A stretch of 50,279 nt of DNA, taken from the NCBI RefSeq assembly GCF_001436605.1, contig NZ_AYZL01000008.1:72272-122550 (forward strand), given 5' to 3'. The notes beneath the pieces are model-generated. The model did not search any database. It was not told where the DNA came from and saw only the letters and a list, made by a program, of their open reading frames with translations. The stretch is from Holzapfeliella floricola DSM 23037 = JCM 16512. Its GTDB lineage: Bacteria; Bacillota; Bacilli; Lactobacillales; Lactobacillaceae. Positions 42,059 to 50,279 of the stretch are shown here, piece after piece. The translations under genes and the position numbers were made by a program. Position 1 is the first letter of the stretch, and every line of letters begins with the position of its first letter.

Positions 42059-43081
42059 GTGAGTAATATGCAAGCAATAGGTGTTAAAGAGTCATTACCC
42101 ATCACAAATCCAGAAAGTTTAGTCGCTTTTGAAACTGAGGTTCCGCATCCAAGCGAAGATGAGCTATTAGTTCAAATTAAAGCGTTCTCAGTTAATCCAA
42201 TTGATACTAAAATTCGTATGGGGCTTCGACAAGCCATTAAACGCCCACGTATTTTAGGCTTTGATGGTGTTGGAGAAGTTGTTGAGGTCGGTAAAGCCGT
42301 CAGTGATTATCAAGTCGGTGATCAAATTTATTACCTTAATTCAAAGATTAAGCCGGGTAGCAATGCTCAGTTCCAAGTAGTAGATCCTAAAATGGCATCT
42401 CATGTGCCACAATCTGTTTCACTTAGTGAAGCTGCTGCTTTGCCGTTGGTGAGCTTGACTGCTTATGAAGCGTTGTTTGAACGACTAGCAATTCCAATGC
42501 ATTCAAAAACCAAGCAATCTATTTTGATTTTGAATGGTGCAGGTGGTGTTGGTTCAATGGCAATCCAACTAGCTAAAATTGCCGGGTTAAATGTTGTCGC
42601 AAGTGCTTCAAGAGATGAAACCAGACAATGGGTTGAATCAATGGGTGCTGATGCGGTTATTAATCATCATCACAATTTAGTAGACGAATGTGAATTACTA
42701 GGACCCGCCGCATATGAATTTGATTATGTTTTGGATTTACATGGTTTAGACAGTCATTTTGATGAAGTAATTGAATTGTTAGCTCCAAATGGTCGTCTTT
42801 GTACCGTAGGTGATGGACAATTAACTGTTGATAGTGAAGACTTTAAGTCAAAAAGCTTAAGTTTGAGTTTTGAATCTGTCTTTACAAAATCATTTTATAA
42901 GACTCAAAATCTAAATTCACAACATCAAGCACTACACCAAATTGCACAATGGATAGATAACAAAGAACTCAAGTCCCCATTAACACAGACTTTAACGGGA
43001 TTAACTGTTGAAAATATTCAGCAAGCACATGCTGTTTTAGAAACCCGTCAGATGATTGGAAAATTGGTAATTGAATTATAA
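42059..43081 (+). CDS. Zinc-type alcohol dehydrogenase/quinone oxidoreductase (MDR family)
   Basis: A 340-residue medium-chain reductase. GroES-like N-terminal domain (ELLVQIKAFSVNPIDTKIRMG), cofactor domain with LNGAGGVGSMAIQLAKIAGLNVVASAS. No structural-zinc cysteines are seen, so it belongs with the zinc-free quinone oxidoreductases (ZADH/Qor). Probably NADPH-dependent reduction of enones or quinones. It starts at GTG with AAGAGG ~10 bases upstream; the ATG at 42068 is an alternative. It is the last gene of the SDR-SDR-MDR operon. Confidence 0.9.
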   Translation: MSNMQAIGVKESLPITNPESLVAFETEVPHPSEDELLVQIKAFSVNPIDTKIRMGLRQAIKRPRILGFDGVGEVVEVGKAVSDYQVGDQIYYLNSKIKPGSNAQFQVVDPKMASHVPQSVSLSEAAALPLVSLTAYEALFERLAIPMHSKTKQSILILNGAGGVGSMAIQLAKIAGLNVVASASRDETRQWVESMGADAVINHHHNLVDECELLGPAAYEFDYVLDLHGLDSHFDEVIELLAPNGRLCTVGDGQLTVDSEDFKSKSLSLSFESVFTKSFYKTQNLNSQHQALHQIAQWIDNKELKSPLTQTLTGLTVENIQQAHAVLETRQMIGKLVIEL

Positions 43082-43108
43082 AACACGTTTTTAAACGTGT
43101 TTTTTTCA
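43080..43108 (+). terminator. Terminator of the SDR/MDR operon
   Basis: AAAACACGTTT-TT-AAACGTGTTTTTTT, a perfect stem overlapping the stop codon. Confidence 0.92.
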
Positions 43109-43235
43109 TGTGTTCCATCAAAAGTAACATGAAAAAAACATGAAAAAGTAGTAATTTTTCAAAAGCTAGAAACTCTGTTAAATCAATGTTTAGCTCTTTT
43201 AAAAATATAATAAAAAAAACAAAAAATAAAATTTA

Positions 43236-43264
43236 TTGACGATTTTATGTTAATCACGTTATAT
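43236..43264 (+). promoter_or_regulatory. Promoter of the GNAT gene
   Basis: TTGACG (43236-43241), 17-bp spacer, TTATAT (43259-43264). The ~125 bases before it hold no other feature. Confidence 0.65.
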
Positions 43265-43306
43265 TCTTAAAGACAAAAAACTTTTATGATTTTCAAGGAG
43301 GGAATT

Positions 43307-43849
43307 ATGCTATCTATCAGACAAGCCACTATGGCAGATTTACCAACCGTTATGAATTTAATCAATTCTGCAATCAAGGTACTTGCCGAGAGGCAGATTC
43401 CTCAATGGCACGATGGGAAGTATCCGTTAACTAGTGATTTTGAAAATGATATTAATCACGGTGAGGGATATGTTTTAGTCGATGAGGACCTAGACTCAAA
43501 AATTATAGGATATGCAGCGCTAAGCTCATGTCCAGATAAAGTTTACGAAGAAGGTTCAGAAGTTAATTTCAACAACCATGTTGAATCAAACTATATGATT
43601 GTGCATCGTGTTGTGGTTGATTCTTCTGTTAAGGGTAAACGAATTGGATTGAGATTTTTAGAGATGCTACAAGCTCAAGCAAATGAATTAGAGTATCACG
43701 ATTTAAGAATCGACACTCATCCTAAAAATATTGCAATGAGAAAGACAATCATGCGTGCTGGATATGAAGAAGTGGGCATGATTTATCTTCCAGAAGTTGC
43801 TGATAATGACCGTGTTGCTTACCAATTATTAACAAGAGTGAGAATTTAA
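43307..43849 (+). CDS. GNAT-family N-acetyltransferase
   Basis: A 180-residue acetyl-CoA-dependent transferase. LSIRQATMADLPTVMNLINSA is the N-terminal strand/helix; HRVVVDSSVKGKRIGLRFLEML contains the pyrophosphate-binding R/Q-x-x-G-x-G/A-like loop (VKGKRIG); IDTHPKNIAMRKTIMRAGYEEVG is the C-terminal acceptor region. The substrate is unknown. The start is the ATG after AAGGAGGG; the in-frame codon 21 bases upstream lacks a site. Confidence 0.88.
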   Translation: MLSIRQATMADLPTVMNLINSAIKVLAERQIPQWHDGKYPLTSDFENDINHGEGYVLVDEDLDSKIIGYAALSSCPDKVYEEGSEVNFNNHVESNYMIVHRVVVDSSVKGKRIGLRFLEMLQAQANELEYHDLRIDTHPKNIAMRKTIMRAGYEEVGMIYLPEVADNDRVAYQLLTRVRI

Positions 43850-43860
43850 TTAAAAAAGAG

Positions 43861-43889
43861 TTGACTTTATAGCTGAGAAAAGTTTAAAT
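43861..43889 (+). promoter_or_regulatory. Promoter of the Cys leader and cystine-type ABC operon
   Basis: TTGACT (43861-43866), 17-bp spacer, TTAAAT (43884-43889). A 10-bp palindrome AACTATAGTT follows the -10 and could be an operator. Confidence 0.6.
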
Positions 43890-43945
43890 ATAAACTATAG
43901 TTACAATTAATAAGTAAATCAGTTATGAAGGGAGAATCATTAGTT

Positions 43946-44023
43946 ATGACAAAATACTGTTGTTCAATGTCCATGTGTCAAATGCAAAACAACGAACAAG
44001 ACCAAACAATTTGTCGTAGCTAA
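43946..44023 (+). CDS. Cysteine-rich leader peptide
   Basis: A 25-codon frame beginning MTKYCCSMSMCQMQ and ending QTICRS, with Cys at 5, 6, 11 and 23 and Met at 1, 8, 10 and 13. AGGGAG lies 11 bases before the ATG. It lies between a good promoter and a strong terminator, directly before a transporter whose binding protein resembles cystine binders. A leader peptide that senses Cys-tRNA supply by ribosome stalling is the natural reading. Confidence 0.7.
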   Translation: MTKYCCSMSMCQMQNNEQDQTICRS

Positions 44024-44052
44024 GACTCCCTATCTTTAAGTTTTATTACTAG

Positions 44053-44081
44053 AAAAGGACAGGCTTAGCCTGTCCTTTTTA
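44053..44081 (+). terminator. Attenuator terminator before the cystine-type ABC operon
   Basis: AAAAGGACAGGC-TTA-GCCTGTCCTTTTT, a perfect stem with T run, 30 bases after the leader peptide stop and 51 bases before the transporter start. GCTAAG at the leader's end (44019-44024) is complementary to CTTAGC in the hairpin top (44064-44069), and CTCCCT (44026-44031) is complementary to the leader's AGGGAG (43929-43934). These are possible alternative pairings, though short. Confidence 0.85.
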
Positions 44082-44131
44082 TTTATGGGGTTTTAGTTGC
44101 GTGCAACTTATTTTTTGAAGGAGAAGCTATT

Positions 44132-44938
44132 ATGAATAAAAGAAATGGTATTATCGGTTTAATAATCGCAATTGTTGCAATTGTAGCAGTTGCTATCGGC
44201 GTTAACGCTACGAAAGGAAATTCACAGTCTGATCAGTCTGGTACCAGTCAATCGGGTCAAAAAGTTATTACGGTCGGAACAGAGGGGACATATGCTCCTT
44301 TTTCATATTTTAACGAAAAAAATGAATTAGTTGGCTTTGATGTAGATGTTGCCAAAGCTGTTTTTTCAAAGCTAGGCTATCAAGTGAAGTTTGAAGATGC
44401 ACCATGGGATGCAATGCTTGCAGCTTTCAATGCTAAGAAAACTGACGTTGTTTTCAACCAAGTTGGAATAACACCCGAACGTCAAAAAAACTTCCTATTT
44501 ACAGCTCCTTACTCATATTCTAGAGCAGCGTTAATTGTTGCAAAAGATAACAACGATATCAAAGACTTTGCCGATTTAAAAGGTAAAAGAAGTGCTCAAT
44601 CATTAACTTCAAACTATGGTTCAAGAGCAGAAAGCTACGGGGCAACTTTAGTCAGCACGGATGGCTTTAGTAAAGCAGCTGATTTAGTAGCGCAAGGACG
44701 TGCAGATGCAACGTTAAATAGTGATGTATCATTTTACGATTACTTAAAACAAAATCCAAATGCAAATATCAAAATTGTCAATCAAGTCAAAGATTCAACA
44801 CCATCAGCTGCGATGTTCCAAAAGGGACAAGAAGATTTAGTTAAGCAAGTCGATGAAGTTTTGACACAACTTAAACAAGATGGCACATTGAAATCAATTT
44901 CAGAAAAATACTTTAATAAAGATATTACACAAGGATAG
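44132..44938 (+). CDS. Cystine-type amino acid ABC transporter substrate-binding protein
   Basis: A 268-residue SBP family 3 protein: VGTEGTYAPFSYFNEKNELVGFDVDVAKAVF, FNQVGITPERQKNFLFTAPY. The stretch LKGKRSAQSLTSNYGSRAES recalls TcyA/cystine-binding proteins, which fits the Cys-rich leader. The N-terminal hydrophobic segment (GLIIAIVAIVAVAIGVNA) has no lipobox cysteine, so the protein is probably held by an uncleaved helix or released. Length is typical. GAAGGAG precedes the ATG. Cystine specificity is inferred, from family resemblance plus leader. Confidence 0.85.
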   Translation: MNKRNGIIGLIIAIVAIVAVAIGVNATKGNSQSDQSGTSQSGQKVITVGTEGTYAPFSYFNEKNELVGFDVDVAKAVFSKLGYQVKFEDAPWDAMLAAFNAKKTDVVFNQVGITPERQKNFLFTAPYSYSRAALIVAKDNNDIKDFADLKGKRSAQSLTSNYGSRAESYGATLVSTDGFSKAADLVAQGRADATLNSDVSFYDYLKQNPNANIKIVNQVKDSTPSAAMFQKGQEDLVKQVDEVLTQLKQDGTLKSISEKYFNKDITQG

Positions 44939-44950
44939 AAGAAGGTTAGT

Positions 44951-45634
44951 ATGGATTTAATGTCAATTATTGATATGGTCAGGCAAGCATTAGGACCGAT
45001 ATTTATTGCAGGTTTACAAGTTACGATACCATTAACTATTGTATCGTTTATCTTAGCTTTAATAATCGCAGGAATAACAGCTGTCTCGAGGATATCAAAC
45101 AGTCGTATTTTACGGTTTGTTTTTGCAACGTATGTGTGGATTTTTAGAGGAACACCTTTGATTGTCCAACTTTTCATTGCTTATTTTGGATTAGCAAGTC
45201 TAGGATTGACGCTTGATGCTTGGACTGCTGCTGTTATTACGTTTGGGCTAAACAGTGGGGCATATGCTTCTGAAGCAATTAGAGCCGCTATTTTGTCAAT
45301 TTCAAATGGGCAATGGGATGCCGCAAGGTCACTAGGTATGTCACGTTTGAAAATTTTGCAACGTATTATTGCACCGCAGGCTTTCAGAATTGCTTTGCCA
45401 CCACTTTTTAATGAATTGATTAGTTTGGTTAAGGGGACTTCGCTTGCTGCAAGTATTACATTAGTTGAGATGTTCTTAGTTTCACAACGTGTTGCTGCTA
45501 GAACTTATCAGCCTTTAATTATGTATATTGTAGTTGCTTTCTTCTATTTAATGATTTCAACAATTTTAGTTGGAATCCAAAGTTACTTAGAAAAAAGAAC
45601 AACAAAACATGTAGGAGGCAATACACATGCTTAG
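44951..45634 (+). CDS. Amino acid ABC transporter permease (cystine-type)
   Basis: A 227-residue HisM-family permease with about five helices. TYVWIFRGTPLIVQLFIAYFG, SEAIRAAILSISNGQWDAARSLGMS and RIIAPQAFRIALPPLFNELISLVKGTSLA are characteristic; the second and third form the ATPase-contacting region. It starts 12 bases after the binding-protein gene and overlaps the ATPase gene by 8 bp. Confidence 0.94.
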   Translation: MDLMSIIDMVRQALGPIFIAGLQVTIPLTIVSFILALIIAGITAVSRISNSRILRFVFATYVWIFRGTPLIVQLFIAYFGLASLGLTLDAWTAAVITFGLNSGAYASEAIRAAILSISNGQWDAARSLGMSRLKILQRIIAPQAFRIALPPLFNELISLVKGTSLAASITLVEMFLVSQRVAARTYQPLIMYIVVAFFYLMISTILVGIQSYLEKRTTKHVGGNTHA

Positions 45635-46361
45635 TTTAAAAGATATTAATGTTTCATTTGATCAGCAACAAGTATTAAAAGATTTTTCTGCTGATTTTAA
45701 TGAGAACCAAACCACGGTTATTGTTGGCCCCTCTGGATCGGGTAAGTCAACGTTACTTCGAACGATTAACTTATTGAACTATCCAACAAGTGGGACCTTG
45801 AATTTAAATCAAACTAGTTTTGTATTCCCTAAGCAGTATCCAGCAAAAGAAGTCAGTCATTATCGTCAAAATTTTGGGATGGTTTTTCAAAATTTCGAAC
45901 TATTCCCTCACTTATCGGCCTTAGGGAATGTAATTGAAGGTCCTATACAGGTACTAAAGCAATCAAAAACTGCAGCGACAGAAAAAGCTAAAGTATTACT
46001 TGAACAAGTTGGATTAGCTCAAAAAGCAGATTCATTTCCAAATGAATTGTCAGGTGGACAGCAACAGCGTGTAGCAATTGCAAGGGCGTTAGCGATGGAA
46101 CCGGAATTTATTTTATATGACGAACCAACCAGTGCACTAGATCCAGAACTAGAAGGTGAAGTGTTAAAAGTAATTAAAGATTTAGCAAAAAAACGCAACT
46201 CACAAATTGTTGTCACTCATAATTTGAACTTTGCAAAAGAAATTGCAGATCATATATTGTTTCTTGAAGATGGTCAAGTTAATTACTATGGACTGGCTGA
46301 AGGATTCTTTAGTAGCAAAAACGAACGTATTAAAAATTTCACTAAAAAAATGATGTCTTAA
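45627..46361 (+). CDS. Amino acid ABC transporter ATP-binding protein (cystine-type)
   Basis: A 244-residue ATPase: Walker A GPSGSGKST, Q-loop GMVFQNFELFPHLSALGNV, signature LSGGQQQRVAIARALAMEP, Walker B FILYDEPTSALDPEL, H-loop VTHNL. The Q-loop is typical of polar amino acid transporters. Length is normal. It overlaps the permease gene, confirming a three-gene operon under the Cys leader. Confidence 0.95.
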   Translation: MLSLKDINVSFDQQQVLKDFSADFNENQTTVIVGPSGSGKSTLLRTINLLNYPTSGTLNLNQTSFVFPKQYPAKEVSHYRQNFGMVFQNFELFPHLSALGNVIEGPIQVLKQSKTAATEKAKVLLEQVGLAQKADSFPNELSGGQQQRVAIARALAMEPEFILYDEPTSALDPELEGEVLKVIKDLAKKRNSQIVVTHNLNFAKEIADHILFLEDGQVNYYGLAEGFFSSKNERIKNFTKKMMS

Positions 46362-46372
46362 TAAAAAATTTA

Positions 46373-46403
46373 AAAAATCACACGACAATGTGTGTTTTTT
46401 TGT
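46373..46403 (+). terminator. Terminator of the cystine-type ABC operon
   Basis: AAAAAAT-CACAC-GACAAT-GTGTG-TTTTTTT, a short GC-containing stem flanked by A and T tracts. Confidence 0.75.
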
Positions 46404-46476
46404 TGCATTTTGTAAAAAACTCTTATAAGCTATATAGGTCTGTTTAATTATTTTTTTTAGAGGAGTTTATACGTAA

Positions 46477-47208
46477 ATGGAATATTCGCTTTGGACGCAA
46501 ATTATTGCGGAAGTTATTGGAACAGCTTTTATGGTTGCCTTAGGTAACGGAGCTGTTGCAAACGTTGAATTAAAAGGTACAAATGGCCACAAAGGGTCAT
46601 GGTTTTTAATTGCATGGGGATTTGGTATCGGTGTTATGATACCTGCTCTAATGTTTAAATCTGTTTCTGGAGCTATCATTAATCCAGCTATGGTTATTGG
46701 AGAATTTGTAAACGGTATTACACCACTTGATAAAGCGTTCTACTTTATTGTTGCACAATTTGTGGGTGCAATTATTGGACAACTTCTTGTTGTGGGTCTT
46801 TACTTACCGTACTTGAGAAAAACAACTAGTGCTGACGCTATTTATGGTATTTTCTCTACACGTGAAAAGACTGAAAGTAAATTGAGCGGTTTTATCAGTG
46901 AGTTTGTGGGTAGTTTTGTTTTATTCTTTGCAGCTTTAACAATGGCTAACCACGCAAAAATGACTCAATCAAGTACAGCTTTTGTTGCTATTGGTTTAGG
47001 ATTTTTAGTAGCTGCGTTAGTAACTTCACTAGGTGGAACAACGGGTCCTGGGTTAAACCCAGCTCGTGACCTTGGTCCACGTATTCTACACGCAATCCTA
47101 CCTTTAAAAAATAAAGGAACATCTCGTTGGGATTATGCTTGGGTGCCAGTAGTTGCCCCAACTGTAGCTGCTATTTTAGCAGTTTACTTATTCCATCTTA
47201 TTTTTTAA
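46477..47208 (+). CDS. Aquaporin/glycerol facilitator (MIP family)
   Basis: A 243-residue channel with six helices and two NPA boxes: SGAIINPAM (Asn69) and GLNPARDLGPR (Asn194). The Asp after the second NPAR is typical of glycerol-conducting members (GlpF-like). In the first box the usual His of SGAHINPA is Ile, so selectivity may be altered. AGAGGAG is 12 bases before the ATG. No glycerol kinase lies nearby; it may mediate osmotic or small-solute flux. Confidence 0.92.
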   Translation: MEYSLWTQIIAEVIGTAFMVALGNGAVANVELKGTNGHKGSWFLIAWGFGIGVMIPALMFKSVSGAIINPAMVIGEFVNGITPLDKAFYFIVAQFVGAIIGQLLVVGLYLPYLRKTTSADAIYGIFSTREKTESKLSGFISEFVGSFVLFFAALTMANHAKMTQSSTAFVAIGLGFLVAALVTSLGGTTGPGLNPARDLGPRILHAILPLKNKGTSRWDYAWVPVVAPTVAAILAVYLFHLIF

Positions 47209-47230
47209 TTAATTAAAAATTAGTAATAAG

Positions 47231-47295
47231 TCCCCTTTGCTGAGTATTTCAAAGATAACAACATGTTATCCTTATACTTGGTAAGGGGGATTTTT
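47231..47295 (+). promoter_or_regulatory. Long hairpin with inner palindrome before the TVP38 gene
   Basis: TCCCCTT (47231-47237) can pair with AAGGGGGA (47283-47290), which is the ribosome binding site of the next gene and is followed by TTTTT. Inside lies the palindrome GATAACA-ACA-TGTTATC (47254-47270). It could terminate the aquaporin transcript, mask the ribosome binding site, or hold an operator. Confidence 0.4.
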
Positions 47296-47895
47296 ATGTC
47301 TGCAAAAACATCAAGAAGACTAATTAATATCGCAACAGTTATCTCTATTATTATTTTTATAGGTTTGGGTTGGTACTGGTATTCTCTTGGGATTTTTAAC
47401 TCTCAAGAAGCAATGCAAGCCTACTTATCTGACAAACAAGTGACAGGTCCATTTATTTTTATCTTAATTCAAATTATTCAAGTTGTATTTCCAGTTATTC
47501 CAGGCGGTATAACGCTGGTTGTAGGCGTTGTATTCTTTGGCCCGTTTTGGGGATTTTGGTATAATTATATTGGAATAGGAATTGGTTCTATCATCAATTT
47601 CTTTTTAGCTCGTTATTATGGAAAAGAATTTATTTTGAAAATAGTATCTGAAAAGACATATAATAAATATATTGGTAAAGTGAAAAATCAAAGGGCTTTT
47701 GACTGGTTCTTTGCTTTGGCCATTTTATTTCCAGTAGCACCTGATGATTTATTGTGTTTGATTGCAGGTCTAACCAAAATGTCATTCAAGAAGTTTTTAA
47801 TGGTTATTATCTTACTGAAGCCATGGACGATTTTGGTTTACAGTTTGGCACTGGATCAAGTGATTAAGTGGATTATGCAATTGTTTGGAGGCTAG
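47296..47895 (+). CDS. TVP38/TMEM64 (DedA-like, VTT-domain) membrane protein
   Basis: A 199-residue protein with 5-6 helices. The family block FPVIPGGITLVVGVVFFGPFWGFWYNYIGIGIGS and F..ALLFPVAPDDLLCLIAGLT (here FALAILFPVAPDDLLCLIAG) match SNARE-associated/VTT proteins. DedA-superfamily members are implicated in lipid-carrier or phospholipid scrambling; the exact role here is unknown. The start is the ATG after AAGGGGG. Confidence 0.88.
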   Translation: MSAKTSRRLINIATVISIIIFIGLGWYWYSLGIFNSQEAMQAYLSDKQVTGPFIFILIQIIQVVFPVIPGGITLVVGVVFFGPFWGFWYNYIGIGIGSIINFFLARYYGKEFILKIVSEKTYNKYIGKVKNQRAFDWFFALAILFPVAPDDLLCLIAGLTKMSFKKFLMVIILLKPWTILVYSLALDQVIKWIMQLFGG

Positions 47896-47902
47896 AAATC
47901 GC

Positions 47903-48457
47903 GTGAGTTTAGAAACAAAACAAACAAAATTAAGAACGTTTGAATTAGAAGATAGTGAAGTCTTGTACAAATGGGGACAAAATCCGGTTTACAAAAAAAG
48001 AGCCGGATACCCAGATGTTAAAACAAGACAAGATGCTGTCAATCTGTGCAAAACTTACATGAAGAGTTCGCTGACATTTGCGATAGAGTCAAAAAAAACG
48101 CATGAAGTAATCGGCGTTTTTGAAATCAACGAACGCGGTATTGATGAAACATCAGGTTTAGATAGAACAAAAGAAGTCGGGTTTTTAGTTGATCAAAGTT
48201 TTTGGGGTCAAGGAATAATGACTGAAGTTTTATCTCGAATGATTGACTACTTATTTAAAGATTTAAACCAATTAGAGGTGTGGGCTGCTTGTTATATTGA
48301 CAATGAAGGCTGTCAGCATTTACTTAAAAAATTAGGTTTTAACTATATGTATCAACTCGATTATTCACAGCTAACATCATTTATAGGAGACTTGTTTGAG
48401 TCAGTGGAGAATTATTATCGATTAACGCAATCACAATATATGACTTTGAGTAGATAA
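47903..48457 (+). CDS. GNAT acetyltransferase (RimJ/RimL-like)
   Basis: A ~184-residue protein: LETKQTKLRTFELEDSEVLYKW at the N-terminus, EVGFLVDQSFWGQGIMTEVLSRMIDYLF carrying the acetyl-CoA loop (Q-G/x-x-G-x-M/A-T-E), and WAACYIDNEGCQHLLKKLGFNY at the C-terminus. This matches RimJ/RimL-type transferases that act on protein N-termini or small molecules; the substrate is unknown. GGAGG overlaps the end of the TVP38 gene; the GTG at 47903 is preferred, as the TTG at 47885 overlaps that site. Confidence 0.85.
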   Translation: MSLETKQTKLRTFELEDSEVLYKWGQNPVYKKRAGYPDVKTRQDAVNLCKTYMKSSLTFAIESKKTHEVIGVFEINERGIDETSGLDRTKEVGFLVDQSFWGQGIMTEVLSRMIDYLFKDLNQLEVWAACYIDNEGCQHLLKKLGFNYMYQLDYSQLTSFIGDLFESVENYYRLTQSQYMTLSR

Positions 48458-48460
48458 TAG

Positions 48461-48489
48461 TTGAATTTAATTTTCTTTTTTAATATAAT
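48461..48489 (+). promoter_or_regulatory. Promoter of the serS T-box transcript
   Basis: TTGAAT (48461-48466), 17-bp spacer, TATAAT (48484-48489). Confidence 0.75.
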
Positions 48490-48509
48490 AAGATTAATAA
48501 ATAATTAAA

Positions 48510-48713
48510 ACACGTCGAAATTTATAGACCGAGTACAGAGAGTTTACGTTTTGCTGAAAGTAAACAGTGTCTTTTTCCGATTTCGTAAAGTGGATGGGTA
48601 ATGCCATACGCCAGACAGCGTTATTGTCACTAATGAGTGTAGCTTTTAGCTAAATCTGGGTGGCACCGCGAATTGACCGATTCGTCCCTTTAACGGATAC
48701 GGTCTTTTTTTAT
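48510..48713 (+). ncRNA. T-box riboswitch controlling serS
   Basis: The conserved T-box CTGGGTGGCACCGCG (48656-48670) sits in the antiterminator. It is followed by the terminator GACCG-ATTCGT (48675 on) pairing with ACGGAT-A-CGGTC and a T run to about 48713. A compact stem I closes with CGAAAT/ATTTCG. Uncharged tRNA-Ser would stabilise the antiterminator and allow serS expression. The exact specifier triplet was not assigned. Confidence 0.93.
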
Positions 48714-48725
48714 ACAAAAAATTAG

Positions 48726-50012
<1,287 letters not shown>

Positions 50013-50014
50013 TG

Positions 50015-50044
50015 AAAAAGAAGCCTTTGGGCTTCTTTTTTTAT
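50015..50044 (+). terminator. Terminator of serS
   Basis: AAAAAGAAGCC / GGCTTCTTTTT with a 4-base loop and T run, 2 bases after the stop. Confidence 0.94.
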
Positions 50045-50062
50045 AGAATCATAACAAAAGTA

Positions 50063-50091
50063 TTGACGAAGTCAGTACGCCATGGTAATAT
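50063..50091 (+). promoter_or_regulatory. Tandem promoter P1 (probable rRNA operon)
   Basis: TTGACG, 17-bp spacer, TAATAT. First of three near-equally spaced promoters that end the window; spacing and strength suggest an rRNA operon follows. Confidence 0.7.
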
Positions 50092-50156
50092 AGTTTTTGT
50101 CGTTAAATAACGACGCAACGCGAAATAAACAAATCAAAAAATATTTAAAAAAAGTG

Positions 50157-50185
50157 TTGCAAGACAACTTAATAAATGCTATTAT
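50157..50185 (+). promoter_or_regulatory. Tandem promoter P2 (probable rRNA operon)
   Basis: TTGCAA, 17-bp spacer, TATTAT. It is preceded by an A-rich UP-element-like stretch (AAATCAAAAAATATTTAAAA) that is repeated before P3. Confidence 0.75.
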
Positions 50186-50250
50186 AGTCTTTGTTGTTGA
50201 AAAGCGATAGCTAAGCAAATCAGACAAATCAAAAAAGATTTAAAAAAGAG

Positions 50251-50279
50251 TTGCAAAGCGAAAGATAACATGGTATAGT
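50251..50279 (+). promoter_or_regulatory. Tandem promoter P3 (probable rRNA operon)
   Basis: TTGCAA, 17-bp spacer, TATAGT ending at the last base of the window. It is preceded by AAATCAAAAAAGATTTAAAA, a near repeat of the segment before P2. Confidence 0.75.

Overview
The window is AT-rich, densely coded DNA of a low-GC Gram-positive bacterium. WxL-domain surface proteins with a DUF916/DUF3324 partner, a T-box-controlled serS, oppABCDF with several OppA lipoproteins, a PTS permease and AGGAGG-type ribosome binding sites point to Lactobacillales, most likely Enterococcaceae (Enterococcus/Vagococcus-like). The genus is an inference from gene content, not from a search.

Region 1 (1-18.3 kb) is a cell-surface region. 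It starts inside a large repeat-rich secreted protein. A three-gene Mn/Zn-type ABC transporter follows, then a coiled-coil secreted protein whose C-terminal modules match those of the first protein. A serine recombinase of the resolvase family comes next, followed by a WxL cluster: a divergent WxL ('WxV') protein, a DUF916/DUF3324 membrane-anchored partner, a canonical WxL protein, a 1249-residue pectate-lyase-like adhesin ending in a WxL-type domain, a CPBP membrane protease and a second WxV protein.

Region 2 (18.3-26.9 kb) is a redox/stress region. Two operons each have a MerR-type promoter (19-bp spacer filled by a perfect dyad), an atypical SDR protein and a MerR regulator. One also carries a cupin and a carboxymuconolactone decarboxylase-like protein that seems to start at ACG; the other also carries an MFS pump. 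Between them lie a prephenate-dehydratase-like gene behind what reads as a complete phenylalanine leader-peptide attenuator, and a divergent qorB-like/Rrf2 pair. Dps, a frameshifted small membrane protein and proC follow.

Region 3 (27-36.8 kb) is peptide uptake: three tandem OppA lipoproteins, each with its own promoter and terminator, then oppBCDF. A reverse-strand DUF3899-like gene separates the two groups.

Region 4 (36.9-50.3 kb) is mixed: LtrA, a 43-residue small protein with its own promoter and terminator, a DUF368/PopT-type protein, a PTS EIIBC whose IIB domain lacks the active-site cysteine, two tandem SDR proteins with a quinone oxidoreductase, and a GNAT enzyme. A cystine-type ABC transporter follows, preceded by a Cys-rich 25-codon leader peptide and a terminator. 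Then come an aquaporin, a TVP38 protein, another GNAT enzyme and serS behind a T-box. The window ends in three tandem strong promoters that look like the upstream region of an rRNA operon lying just outside.

The most interesting signals are the two apparent ribosome-mediated attenuators (Phe and Cys), in a lineage where T-boxes usually do this job, and the WxL cluster with paired WxV proteins next to a site-specific recombinase.
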